A stretch of DNA of 64,000 nucleotides from Meridianimarinicoccus sp. MJW13 (GCF_014901205.1 NZ_JACNMU010000002.1:248001-312000), one strand, 5' to 3'; positions 45,606 through 54,410 are shown, counted from the stretch's first letter. Made by a program: numbers and translations. Notes: generated by a model not told the origin, from the sequence alone.

Positions 45606-47573
45606 CTACTCCGCCGCGACGGCGGCCGGGTCGGCCAGTTCCACGATATCGACCATGATGCGGTTCAGTTCGAAGTCCTTGGGGGTATAGACCTTGGCCA
45701 CCCCCATCGCCAGCAGGCGCTTGGCGTCGTCGTCGGGAATGATGCCGCCGACCAGAACCGGAATGTGGGTCAGCCCTTCGGCCTTCACCTTTTCCATGAA
45801 GCTTTCGACCAACGGGATATGGCTGCCCGACAGGATCGACAGGCCGATCACATGGGGATCTTCGCGCTTGGCGGCGGCGATCAATTCGTCCGGTGTCAGG
45901 CGGATGCCCTCATAGTCGATTTCCATTCCGCAATCACGGGCGCGGAAGGCGATCTGCTCGGCGCCGTTGGAATGGCCGTCCAGTCCGGGCTTGCCCATCA
46001 GGAACTTCAGGCGGCGGCCCAGCTTGTCAGAGATCGCATCGACCGAGGCGCGGATATCGTCCAGCCCTTCGGTCTTGTTGGACACGGACCGCGACACGCC
46101 GGTGGGGCCGCGATACTGGCCAAAGACCTGGCGCATGGTTTCGGCCCATTCGCCGGTGGTGACGCCGGCCTTGGCGGCGGTGATCGAGGGTTCCATGATG
46201 TTGGTGCCATCCCTGGCCGCTGCGCGCAGGGCGGCCAGCGCGGATTTGACGGCATTGGCATCGCGCGAGGCGCGCCAGTCGTTCAGGCGACCGATCTGTT
46301 CGGCTTCGACCGCCGGATCGACGGTCATGATGCCGCCGTCCGCATCCATCAGCGGCGAGGGTTCGCCCTGCGTCCACTTGTTGACGCCCACGACGATGGT
46401 GTCGCCCTTTTCGATGCCGCCCAGCCGTTCGGCATTGGCGGTGACCAGTTGCGACTTCATGTATTCGATGGCCGAAACCGCGCCGCCCATGGCGTCGATA
46501 TTGGCCAGCTCGGCCCGCGCGCCCTGCTTCAGCTCTTCGACCTTGTTCTCGACCGCCGGGTTGTGATCGAACAGGTCGGCGTATTCCAGCAGGTCGGTCT
46601 CATAGGCCATGATCTGCTGCATGCGCAGCGACCATTGCTGGTCGAAGGGGCGGGGCAGGCCAAGCGCCTCGTTCCACGCGGGAAGCTGCACGGCGCGGGC
46701 GCGGGCCTTTTTCGACAGGGTGACGGCCAGCATCTCGATCAGGATGCGGTAGACGTTGTTTTCGGGCTGCTGTTCGGTCAGCCCCAGCGAGTTCACCTGC
46801 ACGCCATAGCGGAAGCGGCGGAACTTGGCATCGCCGACGTGGTAGCGGTGGGCGCAAAGCTCGTCCCACAGATCGACGAAGGCGCGCATCTTGCACATCT
46901 CGGTGACGAAGCGGATGCCGGCGTTCACGAAGAAGGAAATCCGCCCCACGACCTGCGGAAAATCCTCGGCTGGCACCTTGTCCTTGACGTCATCCAGCAC
47001 CGCGCAGGCGGTGGCCAGCGCAAAGGCCAGTTCCTGCTCGGGCGTGGCCCCGGCCTCTTGCAGGTGATAGGAACACACGTTCATCGGGTTCCACTTGGGC
47101 ACATTGGTATAGCAATAGGCGGCCACATCGGTGATCAGCCGCAACGACGGCTTGGGCGGGCAGATATAGGTGCCCCGGCTGAGATATTCCTTGATGATGT
47201 CATTCTGCACCGTGCCTTGCAGCTTGGTGATGTCGGCGCCCTGTTCCTCGGCCACCGCGATATACAGCGCCAGCAGCCAGGGCGCCGTGGCGTTGATGGT
47301 CATCGAGGTGTTCATCTGTTCCAGCGGGATATTGTCGAACAGGGCGCGCATGTCGCCCAGATGCGACACCGGCACGCCGACCTTGCCAACCTCGCCGCGC
47401 GCCAGTTCGTGATCGCTGTCATAGCCGGTCTGGGTCGGCAGGTCGAAGGCCACCGACAGCCCGGTCTGCCCCTTGGCAAGGTTGTTGCGGTAAAGCGCGT
47501 TCGACGCCTTGGCCGTGGAATGCCCCGCGTAGGTGCGGAAGAGCCAGGGGCGATCTTTTTTCACTTCACTCAT
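45606..47573 (-). CDS. ecm: Ethylmalonyl-CoA mutase
   Basis: A 655-residue coenzyme B12-dependent mutase. The catalytic barrel holds [37 protein letters not shown] and [18 protein letters not shown]. The C-terminal cobalamin domain has DGHSNG (Asp532, His534, Gly536; His534 the cobalt ligand), LSILSGSH and VLVGG. The single-chain layout and proximity to ccr distinguish it from methylmalonyl-CoA mutase. It converts (2R)-ethylmalonyl-CoA to methylsuccinyl-CoA. ATG at 47573 is preferred over an upstream in-frame start. It is divergent from ccr. Confidence 0.93.
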   Translation of the reverse strand: MSEVKKDRPWLFRTYAGHSTAKASNALYRNNLAKGQTGLSVAFDLPTQTGYDSDHELARGEVGKVGVPVSHLGDMRALFDNIPLEQMNTSMTINATAPWLLALYIAVAEEQGADITKLQGTVQNDIIKEYLSRGTYICPPKPSLRLITDVAAYCYTNVPKWNPMNVCSYHLQEAGATPEQELAFALATACAVLDDVKDKVPAEDFPQVVGRISFFVNAGIRFVTEMCKMRAFVDLWDELCAHRYHVGDAKFRRFRYGVQVNSLGLTEQQPENNVYRILIEMLAVTLSKKARARAVQLPAWNEALGLPRPFDQQWSLRMQQIMAYETDLLEYADLFDHNPAVENKVEELKQGARAELANIDAMGGAVSAIEYMKSQLVTANAERLGGIEKGDTIVVGVNKWTQGEPSPLMDADGGIMTVDPAVEAEQIGRLNDWRASRDANAVKSALAALRAAARDGTNIMEPSITAAKAGVTTGEWAETMRQVFGQYRGPTGVSRSVSNKTEGLDDIRASVDAISDKLGRRLKFLMGKPGLDGHSNGAEQIAFRARDCGMEIDYEGIRLTPDELIAAAKREDPHVIGLSILSGSHIPLVESFMEKVKAEGLTHIPVLVGGIIPDDDAKRLLAMGVAKVYTPKDFELNRIMVDIVELADPAAVAAE

Positions 47574-47620
47574 ATCTCGTCTCGCGTCTTGGGGTCGGTA
47601 ATTTATGTGCGTCCGCGACT

Positions 47621-47649
47621 GCATATCTGGAATTTTATGACCTTGTCAA
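47621..47649 (-). promoter_or_regulatory. Candidate sigma-70 promoter of ecm
   Basis: TTGACA (minus strand, 47649-47644) and ATATGC (47626-47621) are separated by exactly 17 bases, about 50 bases upstream of the ecm ATG. The -35 is a perfect consensus. Confidence 0.55.
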
Positions 47650-47841
47650 TTCGCTGCGTTGCGGCGGTACACGTTACCTATACGGGGAAAAATCGCTCGG
47701 TTCACGGGATTTGGCGCCGCAGTGGTGCTGCAACTGCCAAAAGGTCGAAGTTTTTGGCCAATCGCTTGCCTGCTATATGTTTTAGCTCCTCGCGACGCAG
47801 GCATGATGAGACATAATCTTTCATTTTTCGCGCGAACGGTG

Positions 47842-47870
47842 TTGCGAAGTTGCGCAAAGGGCAGTATCCC
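47842..47870 (+). promoter_or_regulatory. TTGCG repeat and possible ccr promoter
   Basis: TTGCGAA (47842) and TTGCGCAAA (47850) form a close direct repeat. TTGCGA with TATCCC 17 bases downstream could also act as the -35/-10 pair. It lies about 65-90 bases upstream of the ccr ATG. Confidence 0.4.
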
Positions 47871-47932
47871 GACCAGACACCGCCCATTGATTCTGCGATG
47901 CGGCAATTATGTGGACCAGCTTGGAGGCTTTG

Positions 47933-49222
47933 ATGGCTCTCGATACACATTCGGCGATTGCGGAATATGACGCCCCGCAGAAGGACCTGTACGAAATCGG
48001 CGAGATGCCCCCGATGGGATATGTGCCCAAGCAGATGTACGCTTGGGCCATCCGTCGCGAGCGTCACGGCGAGCCGGACAAGTCCTTCCAGGTCGAGGTC
48101 GTCGATGTTCCGGTCTTGGACAGCCACGAGGTTCTGGTGCTCGTGATGGCCGCCGGCGTGAACTACAACGGCATCTGGGCCGGACTGGGCGTTCCGATCA
48201 GCCCCTTCGACAGCCATGGTGAAGACTACCACATCGCCGGTTCCGATGCCTCGGGCATCGTCTGGGCCGTGGGCGACAAGGTAAAGAGCTGGAAAGTGGG
48301 CGACGAGGTCGTGATCCACTGCAACCAGGACGATGGCGATGACGAGGAATGCAACGGCGGCGACCCGATGTATTCGCCCAGCCAGCGGATCTGGGGTTAT
48401 GAAACGCCGGACGGATCCTTTGCCCAGTTCACCAACGTGCAGGCCCAGCAGCTGCTGCCGCGCCCGCGTCACCTGACCTGGGAAGAAAGCGCCTGCTACA
48501 CGCTGACGCTGGCCACCGCTTACCGGATGCTGTTCGGCCATCACCCGCACGAATTGAAGCCGGGCCAGAACGTTCTGGTCTGGGGCGCCTCGGGCGGTCT
48601 GGGCTCTTTCGCGATCCAGCTGGCCAATGCCGCCGGGGCCAACGCCATCGGCGTGATCTCGGACGAGGACAAGCGCGAGTTTGTCATGAGCCTGGGTGCC
48701 AAGGGCGTTTTGAACCGCAAGGACTTTGACTGCTGGGGTCAACTGCCCACGGTGAACACGCCGGAATACAACACCTGGTTCAAGGAAGCCCGCAAGTTCG
48801 GCAAGGCGATCTGGGACATCACCGGCAAGGGCAACAACGTCGACATGGTGTTCGAACACCCGGGCGAAGCGACTTTCCCGGTCTCCACCTTCGTGGTGAA
48901 GAAGGGCGGCATGGTCGTGATCTGCGCCGGCACCTCGGGCTTCAACTGTACCTTCGACGTGCGTTACATGTGGATGCACCAGAAGCGCCTTCAGGGCTCG
49001 CACTTCGCGCATCTCAAGCAGGCGGCGGCCGCCAACAAGCTGATGATCGAGCGGCGCATCGATCCCTGCATGTCCGAGGTTTTCCCCTGGGAAGAGATCC
49101 CCGACGCCCACATCATGATGCTGCGCAACCAGCACAAGCCGGGCAACATGGCCGTTCTGGTGCAGGCCCCGAAAACCGGGCTGCGCACTTTCGAGGACAC
49201 TCTGGAAGCCGGCAAGAGCTGA
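47933..49222 (+). CDS. ccr: Crotonyl-CoA carboxylase/reductase
   Basis: A 429-residue medium-chain dehydrogenase/reductase. It makes (2S)-ethylmalonyl-CoA from crotonyl-CoA, CO2 and NADPH, the key step of the ethylmalonyl-CoA pathway. MAAGVNYNGIWAGLG (72-86) and HIAGSDASGIVWAVG (100-114) are typical of Ccr, and the NADPH loop is GASGGLGS (218-225). The extended C-terminal half (KKGGMVVICAGTSGFNCTFD) is also characteristic. ATG at 47933 follows GGAGG by seven bases. It is divergent from ecm. Confidence 0.95.
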   Translation: MALDTHSAIAEYDAPQKDLYEIGEMPPMGYVPKQMYAWAIRRERHGEPDKSFQVEVVDVPVLDSHEVLVLVMAAGVNYNGIWAGLGVPISPFDSHGEDYHIAGSDASGIVWAVGDKVKSWKVGDEVVIHCNQDDGDDEECNGGDPMYSPSQRIWGYETPDGSFAQFTNVQAQQLLPRPRHLTWEESACYTLTLATAYRMLFGHHPHELKPGQNVLVWGASGGLGSFAIQLANAAGANAIGVISDEDKREFVMSLGAKGVLNRKDFDCWGQLPTVNTPEYNTWFKEARKFGKAIWDITGKGNNVDMVFEHPGEATFPVSTFVVKKGGMVVICAGTSGFNCTFDVRYMWMHQKRLQGSHFAHLKQAAAANKLMIERRIDPCMSEVFPWEEIPDAHIMMLRNQHKPGNMAVLVQAPKTGLRTFEDTLEAGKS

Positions 49223-49252
49223 GCACGCCCCCCAAATCCTGATGACATTCGC

Positions 49253-49283
49253 ACCGCCCCGGTTTCCGGGGCGGTTTGCGTTT
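49253..49283 (+). terminator. Rho-independent terminator of ccr
   Basis: ACCGCCCCGG pairs with CCGGGGCGGT around a TTT loop, followed by TTGCGTTT. It separates ccr from the quorum-sensing genes. Confidence 0.8.
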
Positions 49284-49382
49284 CCACTGAAGCGGTTTAC
49301 GGAATATCAACAGGTTAAACTCGCCAACCTCCCTATTTCTGGGGGGCACAAAGCGGTGAGTGTGTCACGATTTTCAGGCGTG

Positions 49383-49397
49383 TTACGGTGTTGTTAA
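49383..49397 (+). promoter_or_regulatory. CtrA-like site with one mismatch
   Basis: TTAC-N7-TTAA (TTACGGTGTTGTTAA) lies 30 bases upstream of the 62-residue gene that precedes luxR. It differs by one base from the TTAA-N7-TTAA consensus of the cell-cycle regulator CtrA. Confidence 0.35.
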
Positions 49398-49426
49398 TGA
49401 ATTCTTCAAGTCTTGGGGACGGATCC

Positions 49427-49615
49427 ATGGATGCAGATTGGATGATCGATGTTCTGGCAGACCTGAAGAAGTTTGCGCGCCACAACCAGTTTTTGGAGTT
49501 GGCGGAGCAACTTGATGATACCATGATGGTGGCCGCTACGGAAATTCGGCGTAACAAGGTCAGGGACGTATGTCGGGCACGGGGTCATGAAGGAAAAGCT
49601 GGAGACGCTCATTAG
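49427..49615 (+). CDS. 62-residue protein overlapping luxR
   Basis: A small helical protein (MDADWMIDVLADLKKFARHN, then LELAEQLDDTMMVAATEIRR). Its last 29 bases overlap the start of luxR in another frame, so the two are likely to be translationally coupled. GGGGAC lies upstream of the ATG. The size and helical character could suit a protein partner of the LuxR protein. I do not recognise a family and this is inference from position. Confidence 0.65.
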   Translation: MDADWMIDVLADLKKFARHNQFLELAEQLDDTMMVAATEIRRNKVRDVCRARGHEGKAGDAH

Positions 49616-50300
49616 CAGCCTGGAAGAGGCAACGACACGGGGAGATCTGCAGGATGTCGTTGTCAGGCTTCGCGATCTCTACGATGTGGATCACGTTGTT
49701 TACCATTCGGTCAACCGGGCTGGAGAACAATACGCAGCACTCACCTATGACGCCTCATGGGTGGATCGCTATATCGAGCGGGACTATGCGCGCATCGATC
49801 CGGTGGTGCAGGGCTGCTATCAGCGGTTCAACCCGGTGGATTGGAAACAGCTGGACTGGACCGGCGCCAAGGCACGGAACTTCATGGGCGAGGCTGCTGA
49901 CGCCGGGATCGGAAACCAGGGGCTTTCGGTGCCGATCCGCGGACCAAACGGACAGTTCGCCCTGTTTACGGCCTCCAGCAATGCAAGCGACAGGACCTGG
50001 GCGAATTACAGCCGGTCCAATGTATCGGATCTGATTCTCGTGGCCCATTTCATCAATCAGAAAGCCCTTGAGATCGACAACGGCACCGATGTTCAGAAAT
50101 CGGCCAGCCTGTCGCCCCGCGAGATCGACACGCTCAGCCTACTTGCAGTGGGCTACTCCCGCGCACAAGCCGCCGAAAGCCTGTGTATCTCGGAACACAC
50201 GCTGCGGGTCTATATCGAATCCGCGCGGTTCAAACTGGGAGCGCAGAACACGACCCACGCCGTCGCCCGCGCCATCGCCCGCGGCCTGATTGTCGTCTGA
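49587..50300 (+). CDS. LuxR-family autoinducer-binding regulator
   Basis: A 237-residue quorum-sensing regulator. The N-terminal ligand-binding domain carries the conserved Trp58, Tyr62, Asp71 and Pro72 (SWVDRYIERDYARIDP) expected to contact an acyl-homoserine lactone, with Trp86 nearby. The C-terminal helix-turn-helix (LSPREIDTLSLLAVGYSRAQAAESL to RFKLGAQNTTHAVARAI in pieces, about 172-230) is complete. Translation may depend on the overlapping upstream gene. luxI follows 104 bases later in the same direction. Confidence 0.92.
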   Translation: MKEKLETLISSLEEATTRGDLQDVVVRLRDLYDVDHVVYHSVNRAGEQYAALTYDASWVDRYIERDYARIDPVVQGCYQRFNPVDWKQLDWTGAKARNFMGEAADAGIGNQGLSVPIRGPNGQFALFTASSNASDRTWANYSRSNVSDLILVAHFINQKALEIDNGTDVQKSASLSPREIDTLSLLAVGYSRAQAAESLCISEHTLRVYIESARFKLGAQNTTHAVARAIARGLIVV

Positions 50301-50308
50301 ACGAAGTT

Positions 50309-50324
50309 TTAACATTTCGTTAAC
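50309..50324 (+). promoter_or_regulatory. CtrA-type site before luxI (TTAA-N7-TTAAC)
   Basis: TTAACATTTCGTTAAC is an exact TTAA-N7-TTAAC match, the CtrA consensus. It abuts the lux-box candidate at 50324. A second site with a six-base spacer (TTAACTCTGGTTAA, 50341-50354) follows on the other side of the palindrome. Confidence 0.6.
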
Positions 50325-50339
50325 GCACCGTACGGTGCG
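50324..50339. promoter_or_regulatory. Lux-box candidate before luxI
   Basis: CGCACCGTACGGTGCG is a perfect 16-base palindrome, 65 bases upstream of the luxI ATG. Its placement and dyad symmetry fit a binding site for the LuxR protein encoded next door. Confidence 0.6.
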
Positions 50340-50404
50340 ATTAACTCTGGTTAACCAGCGGTTGAACACCCTGAGCCCGTCAACACAGCGGACTGGGGAT
50401 AAAC

Positions 50405-51040
50405 ATGCTGAGATACTTGTTTTCGAACGAACTGAACCATCACCCGAAGCTGCGCGATTCCATGTTTCAGGATCGCGCCGATCAGTTCCACACGCGTTTG
50501 GGCTGGGATGTATCCATCGACGATCATGGCGAGGAGCGTGACGAATACGACGCGATAAACCCGCTCTACGTGATCTGGGAAGAGCCTGACGGCAGCCATG
50601 GCGGCTCGATGCGGTTCCTGCCCACGTCGGGGCCGAACATGCTCGACGATCACTTTCGCAACCTTCTGGACGGGGCCCGGATCCGCAATTCGCAGATCTG
50701 GGAGTGCACCCGCTTCTGCCTTGCGCGCAACGCTGCTCCTCAGGTGTCGGCAGCGCTGATGCTGGGCGGCTGCGAGGTCGGCCTGGGCTTCGATCTGACC
50801 TTCTCGATCGGGGTGTTCGATGCCCGCATGGTGCGCATCTATCGCCGCCTGGGCTGGTCGCCGCTGGTGGTGGGCACGCAAGGCGAGGGCCGCGAGGCGA
50901 TCAGCGCGGGCTTGTGGAGTTTCTCGGAAAGCCGCGCGGAAACCCTGTGTGACAAGGCCGGTATCCCGCGGGCCCAGTCGCGCCTGTGGTTCCACCTGTC
51001 GCGGCATCAGGCGCGGATCGAACTGGCGCACACCGCCTGA
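50405..51040 (+). CDS. Acyl-homoserine-lactone synthase (LuxI family)
   Basis: A 211-residue LuxI-type synthase. The invariant residues are present: Arg24, Phe28, Trp34, Asp46, Asp49, Arg70, Glu100 and Arg103 (WECTRFC). The protein makes an N-acyl-homoserine lactone from SAM and acyl-ACP; the acyl chain cannot be predicted. GGGGA lies upstream of the ATG. It follows luxR in tandem, with a lux-box candidate and CtrA-type sites in the gap, so positive feedback with cell-cycle input is plausible. Confidence 0.93.
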   Translation: MLRYLFSNELNHHPKLRDSMFQDRADQFHTRLGWDVSIDDHGEERDEYDAINPLYVIWEEPDGSHGGSMRFLPTSGPNMLDDHFRNLLDGARIRNSQIWECTRFCLARNAAPQVSAALMLGGCEVGLGFDLTFSIGVFDARMVRIYRRLGWSPLVVGTQGEGREAISAGLWSFSESRAETLCDKAGIPRAQSRLWFHLSRHQARIELAHTA

Positions 51041-51079
51041 GTGCTGGTGCCCGTCGCGGTCCCGGACTAGGGTCCGGAC

Positions 51080-52639
51080 ATGAATGCCGTGACCGATATT
51101 GTCCTGTCCGAAGATCAGGATGCCGCTTTTGCGCGGGTGACCGAAGTCCTTGCCGCCGCCGGGATTGACCTGGCAGGCGGGGGGCTTGGCCCCCCGGCGT
51201 CCAAGGGCGATCAGACGCTGGCCGTTCTGGGCAAGGCGGGTTCGGGCAAGACCGTGCTTCTGGCAAAGCTCTACCACGCCATGGAGGCCGCGGGCGTCGA
51301 GATCGTCTCGGGCGATTACGAGGGCCGGCGCCGCAAGGAGCGGCGCACCCTTGCCATTCTGGCGCCCACCAACAAGGCGGCCTCGGTCCTGCGCAACCGG
51401 GGCGTTCCGGCGACGACGATCCACCGGGTGCTCTACACGCCGGTCTATGATCCCGAATACGAGAAAATCGCCGAATGGCTGGCAGGGCGCGGCCCGCGGC
51501 CGGAAACCGAGGTTCTGGACGACACCGCGCTGGACCGCGCCAAGGCGTTTTACGACCTGCACAAGTCGGTGCCGGGGGCGCTGGCTTCGGCCGGATTGCG
51601 CGGATCGGACTTCATCACTGGCTGGAAACGCCGCGAAGAGCCGCTGGACATCGGATTCGTCGATGAAAGTTCGATGCTGGACGCGCGACAATTTGACGAC
51701 CTGAAAGAAATTTTTCCAACTTTGGTGCTGTTTGGCGACCCTGCGCAGCTGGCGCCGGTGGGACAATCGGGCGAAATGGTCTTCGACAAGCTGCCGGAAC
51801 CGCGCCAACTGGTGCTGAGTCGCATTCACCGACAGGAACGGGACAACCCGATTCTCGATCTTGCCCACGCGTTGAGTGATCCGGACGTGGGATTTGAACA
51901 GTTCGAGAGGATGATAGACGATGCCGCCCGCCGCGACGATCGCGTTGTGGTTGCGGGAAGGGTCGAGGCCGATCTGATGGCGCGCTCGCCGGTGCTGGTC
52001 TGGCGCAACGCCACCCGCGTGCGGCTGATCCAGGCGTTCCGCAAGGCGCATGACGCGCCCGACGACAGCCTGTTGCCCGGCGAACCGCTGATCTGCGACG
52101 GGCTGGAACTGCCCCTGAAGCATCGCAAGAAGCGGCTGGACCTTGAGGCACGGGGACTGATCAAGGGCGCGCAGGTGATCTACCTGGGGCAGGGGCGCCG
52201 TCCGGGGTTTTCCCGGTTGCATGTGCTGGGCGCGCCCGAGCCGCAGGTCTCGGCGGCTTCGATCATCAAGATCGAACATCCCGATGAGGAAGAACCCTTC
52301 ATCCCCTTCGCGGCCCGCATGGGGGCGGCCTTCCTGCACGGCGCGGCGGTAACCATCCACAAGGCGCAGGGCTCGCAATGGTCCGAGGTTCAGGTCTTCG
52401 GACCCGACATCTATGCCGCCTATCGCGCGGGGCGAACCGAGGCGGGGCTGCCGCTGTGGAAGCGGTTGGCCTATGTGGCGATCACCCGCGCCGAGACGCG
52501 GCTGCACTGGGTAATGCGGTATCGGCTGGGCAAGCCCACGGTGCCGCTGGGTACCGATGATCTGACGGTGCCGCCAGCGCCCGACCTGATCCGCGAGATC
52601 GACCCGACCCTATCGCTGGAACATCCGGAAGGCGGCTGA
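51080..52639 (+). CDS. RecD/Dda-like SF1 helicase or ATP-dependent exonuclease
   Basis: A 519-residue helicase with Walker A GKAGSGKT (51-58), motif Ia LAPTNKAA, Walker B as FVDESSM (instead of DEAS), motif III GDPAQLAPVG, and motifs V and VI TIHKAQGSQW and YVAITRAE near the C-terminus. This is the order found in RecD2/Dda-type 5'-to-3' helicases, without the long N-terminal extension of RecD2. Its role in repair or replication is likely but unspecified. The 3' end overlaps the convergent TIGR02186 gene by 30 bases. A small hairpin (CCGGAC/GTCCGG) lies just before the ATG, which lacks a clear ribosome site. Confidence 0.82.
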   Translation: MNAVTDIVLSEDQDAAFARVTEVLAAAGIDLAGGGLGPPASKGDQTLAVLGKAGSGKTVLLAKLYHAMEAAGVEIVSGDYEGRRRKERRTLAILAPTNKAASVLRNRGVPATTIHRVLYTPVYDPEYEKIAEWLAGRGPRPETEVLDDTALDRAKAFYDLHKSVPGALASAGLRGSDFITGWKRREEPLDIGFVDESSMLDARQFDDLKEIFPTLVLFGDPAQLAPVGQSGEMVFDKLPEPRQLVLSRIHRQERDNPILDLAHALSDPDVGFEQFERMIDDAARRDDRVVVAGRVEADLMARSPVLVWRNATRVRLIQAFRKAHDAPDDSLLPGEPLICDGLELPLKHRKKRLDLEARGLIKGAQVIYLGQGRRPGFSRLHVLGAPEPQVSAASIIKIEHPDEEEPFIPFAARMGAAFLHGAAVTIHKAQGSQWSEVQVFGPDIYAAYRAGRTEAGLPLWKRLAYVAITRAETRLHWVMRYRLGKPTVPLGTDDLTVPPAPDLIREIDPTLSLEHPEGG

Positions 52640-53368
52640 GGCCAGCCAACCCGCCGCGATGGCGATGACCAGCGACATGATCCCGTAGGCCAGTGGCCGT
52701 TCATGCGCGAGGTTGTACAGCCAGCGTTCCATCCCGACCTTGTGCACCTCGATCGTGGTGTCATAGCGATCTACGACCGCGCCGTCGCGGACAAGGAAGA
52801 TCCGCATGGAATAAATGCCTTCGACAAGGTTTGCGGGCAGGTCGAGCGAGGTGCGGAACAGCGTCTCCTGATCCAGCGCCACGCCGGTTTCATGCTGCTG
52901 ATACAGGTCGGCCTCGCTGCGAATGCGCACCAGCGCATCGGTGAACACGTCCAGTTCGGGCGCGGCATGGGCCGGGCCAACCGTGGTCATCACGTAGTCG
53001 ACCGAGATGATGTGATGCTGGTCGTCGTCCATGTTCAGGATCTGATCCAGCGGCCGGGTGCTGGCCACCGCGTAGAAGCTGGGCGCGTGCAGCAGGTGGA
53101 CCGAGTCGGTGTTGACCCAGATGCCCATGCGCCGTTCCTTGCGGCGGATATCCAGCGGGCCGGGTGGGCCGGACACGGTGATGATGACATCCAGATCGGA
53201 ATCCTGCGGCAGCGGTTCCTCGCGCTTCACGGCGCCGAAGATCAACAGCGACGAGCCGTCGAAGGTGGCGGTGATGGCAACTTCGTCCTGGCTGAGGCCT
53301 AGAACCACCTTTTCGGCGCCGGCGGGCAGTGCCCACAGCAGCGTGGCGATGATCAGCAGGCGCAGCAT
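52610..53368 (-). CDS. TIGR02186 family membrane-anchored protein
   Basis: A 252-residue protein with an N-terminal signal (about 18 residues, ending PAGA), a large extracytoplasmic domain starting KVVLGLSQDEVAITATFDGS, and one C-terminal helix (LAYGIMSLVIAIAAGWLAS). These match the alphaproteobacterial TIGR02186 family. Its ATG shares a base with the stop of the TSUP permease gene upstream, so it is translationally coupled to it. The pair probably forms a transport unit, with this protein as periplasmic partner. Confidence 0.85.
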   Translation of the reverse strand: MLRLLIIATLLWALPAGAEKVVLGLSQDEVAITATFDGSSLLIFGAVKREEPLPQDSDLDVIITVSGPPGPLDIRRKERRMGIWVNTDSVHLLHAPSFYAVASTRPLDQILNMDDDQHHIISVDYVMTTVGPAHAAPELDVFTDALVRIRSEADLYQQHETGVALDQETLFRTSLDLPANLVEGIYSMRIFLVRDGAVVDRYDTTIEVHKVGMERWLYNLAHERPLAYGIMSLVIAIAAGWLASAAFRMFQR

Positions 53369-54288
53369 CAGTGCCCGCCCTCGGTGCCGATGGAATACAG
53401 TTCGGACGGCTCGATCAGCAGGTCGAGACCCAGTTTGAAGCACACGAGCAGCACCATGCCCGCCAGCAGGATGCGCAGTTGTTCAGCCTTCATCCGGGTG
53501 CCGATGCGGGTGCCGATCTGGGCGCCGATGACACCGCCGACCAGCAGCAGGACCGCCAGAACCACGTCCACGGTATAGTTGGTGGTGGCGTGCAGAAGGG
53601 TCGAGAAGCCGGTGACGAAAATGATCTGGAACAGCGAGGTGCCAACCACCACCTTGGTGGGCATTCCCAGCAGATAGATCATCGCGGGCACCATGATGAA
53701 ACCGCCGCCGACACCCATGATCGCCGACAGCACTCCGACGAACAGGCCGACCAGAAGCGGCGGGATGACCGAGATATACAGGCCCGAGGTGCGGAACTTG
53801 ATCTTCAGCGGCAGTGCCTGCACCCAGGCCGCGCGCCGCCGTCTGGGGGCCGGGGCGCCGACCCGGCGCGCCTTGCGGATCGAGTTCAGGCTTTCGACGA
53901 ACATCAGCCCGCCGATCACGCCCAGAAACACCACGTAGCAGAGCTTCACCAGAAGATCGACCTGGCCCATTTCCTTGAGCAGGGCAAAGACCTTCACCCC
54001 CAGTGCCGCGCCGATCAGGCCGCCGGTCAGCAGCACGACGCCCATCCTCAGGTCCACCGTCTTGCGCCTGAAATGCGCCAGCACACCCGAGAAGGAGGAG
54101 GCAACGATCTGGTTCGCCTCGGTCGCCACGGCCACCGCGGGGGGGATGCCGATGAAGAACAGCAATGGTGTCATCAGAAAGCCGCCGCCGACCCCGAACA
54201 TGCCCGACAGCACGCCCACCAGTCCGCCCAGCCCAAGCAGCAGGAACGCGTTGACCGAAACTTCGGCGATGGGAAGATAGATTTGCAT
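53368..54288 (-). CDS. TSUP (TauE/SafE) family permease
   Basis: A 306-residue permease with about eight membrane helices in two repeats: GVLSGMFGVGGGFLMTPLLFF in the first and GVLSAIMGVGGGFIMVPAMIYLL in the second (each a glycine-rich TSUP signature). A basic cytoplasmic loop (RKARRVGAPAPRRRRAAW) lies between the halves. Members move sulfite, thiosulfate or organic sulfonates. It is coupled to the TIGR02186 gene downstream. It is longer than, and not a close copy of, the TSUP permease at 35453. Confidence 0.87.
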   Translation of the reverse strand: MQIYLPIAEVSVNAFLLLGLGGLVGVLSGMFGVGGGFLMTPLLFFIGIPPAVAVATEANQIVASSFSGVLAHFRRKTVDLRMGVVLLTGGLIGAALGVKVFALLKEMGQVDLLVKLCYVVFLGVIGGLMFVESLNSIRKARRVGAPAPRRRRAAWVQALPLKIKFRTSGLYISVIPPLLVGLFVGVLSAIMGVGGGFIMVPAMIYLLGMPTKVVVGTSLFQIIFVTGFSTLLHATTNYTVDVVLAVLLLVGGVIGAQIGTRIGTRMKAEQLRILLAGMVLLVCFKLGLDLLIEPSELYSIGTEGGH

Positions 54289-54365
54289 GGCGCGACAATA
54301 GTGACCCTTGCGACGGGGTCCAGTCCTTCGGGCTTCCTGCAGCGCGGCTACTCTGCAGTTTCTGG

Positions 54366-54410
54366 AAAAAAGCCGCCCGCACGACGCAAGATTGCGCGCC
54401 GTGCGGGTGG
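54366..54410 (-). terminator. Terminator of the BMP-type ABC transporter operon
   Basis: A long stem (CCGCCCGCACG / CGTGCGGGTGG with an inner CGCAA/TTGCG stem) is followed by six T residues on the minus strand. It directly follows the last permease gene. Confidence 0.8.

Larger units (their letters stand above)
47574..47932. other. Divergent ecm/ccr regulatory region
   Basis: A 359-base, relatively AT-rich gap between two divergent ethylmalonyl-CoA pathway genes. It contains a good minus-strand promoter for ecm and the TTGCGAAGTTGCGCAAA motif before ccr. Short open frames within it lack ribosome sites and have untypical composition, so I do not call them genes. Confidence 0.6.

Noticed and set aside
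47646-47970. Two overlapping short frames (86 and 103 codons) in the ecm-ccr gap
   Set aside because: They lack ribosome sites, overlap each other on opposite strands and cover the promoter motifs.
51062-51077. CCGGAC/GTCCGG hairpin just before the helicase ATG as a translational switch
   Set aside because: The six-pair stem is short and common in GC-rich sequence; nothing else supports regulation.
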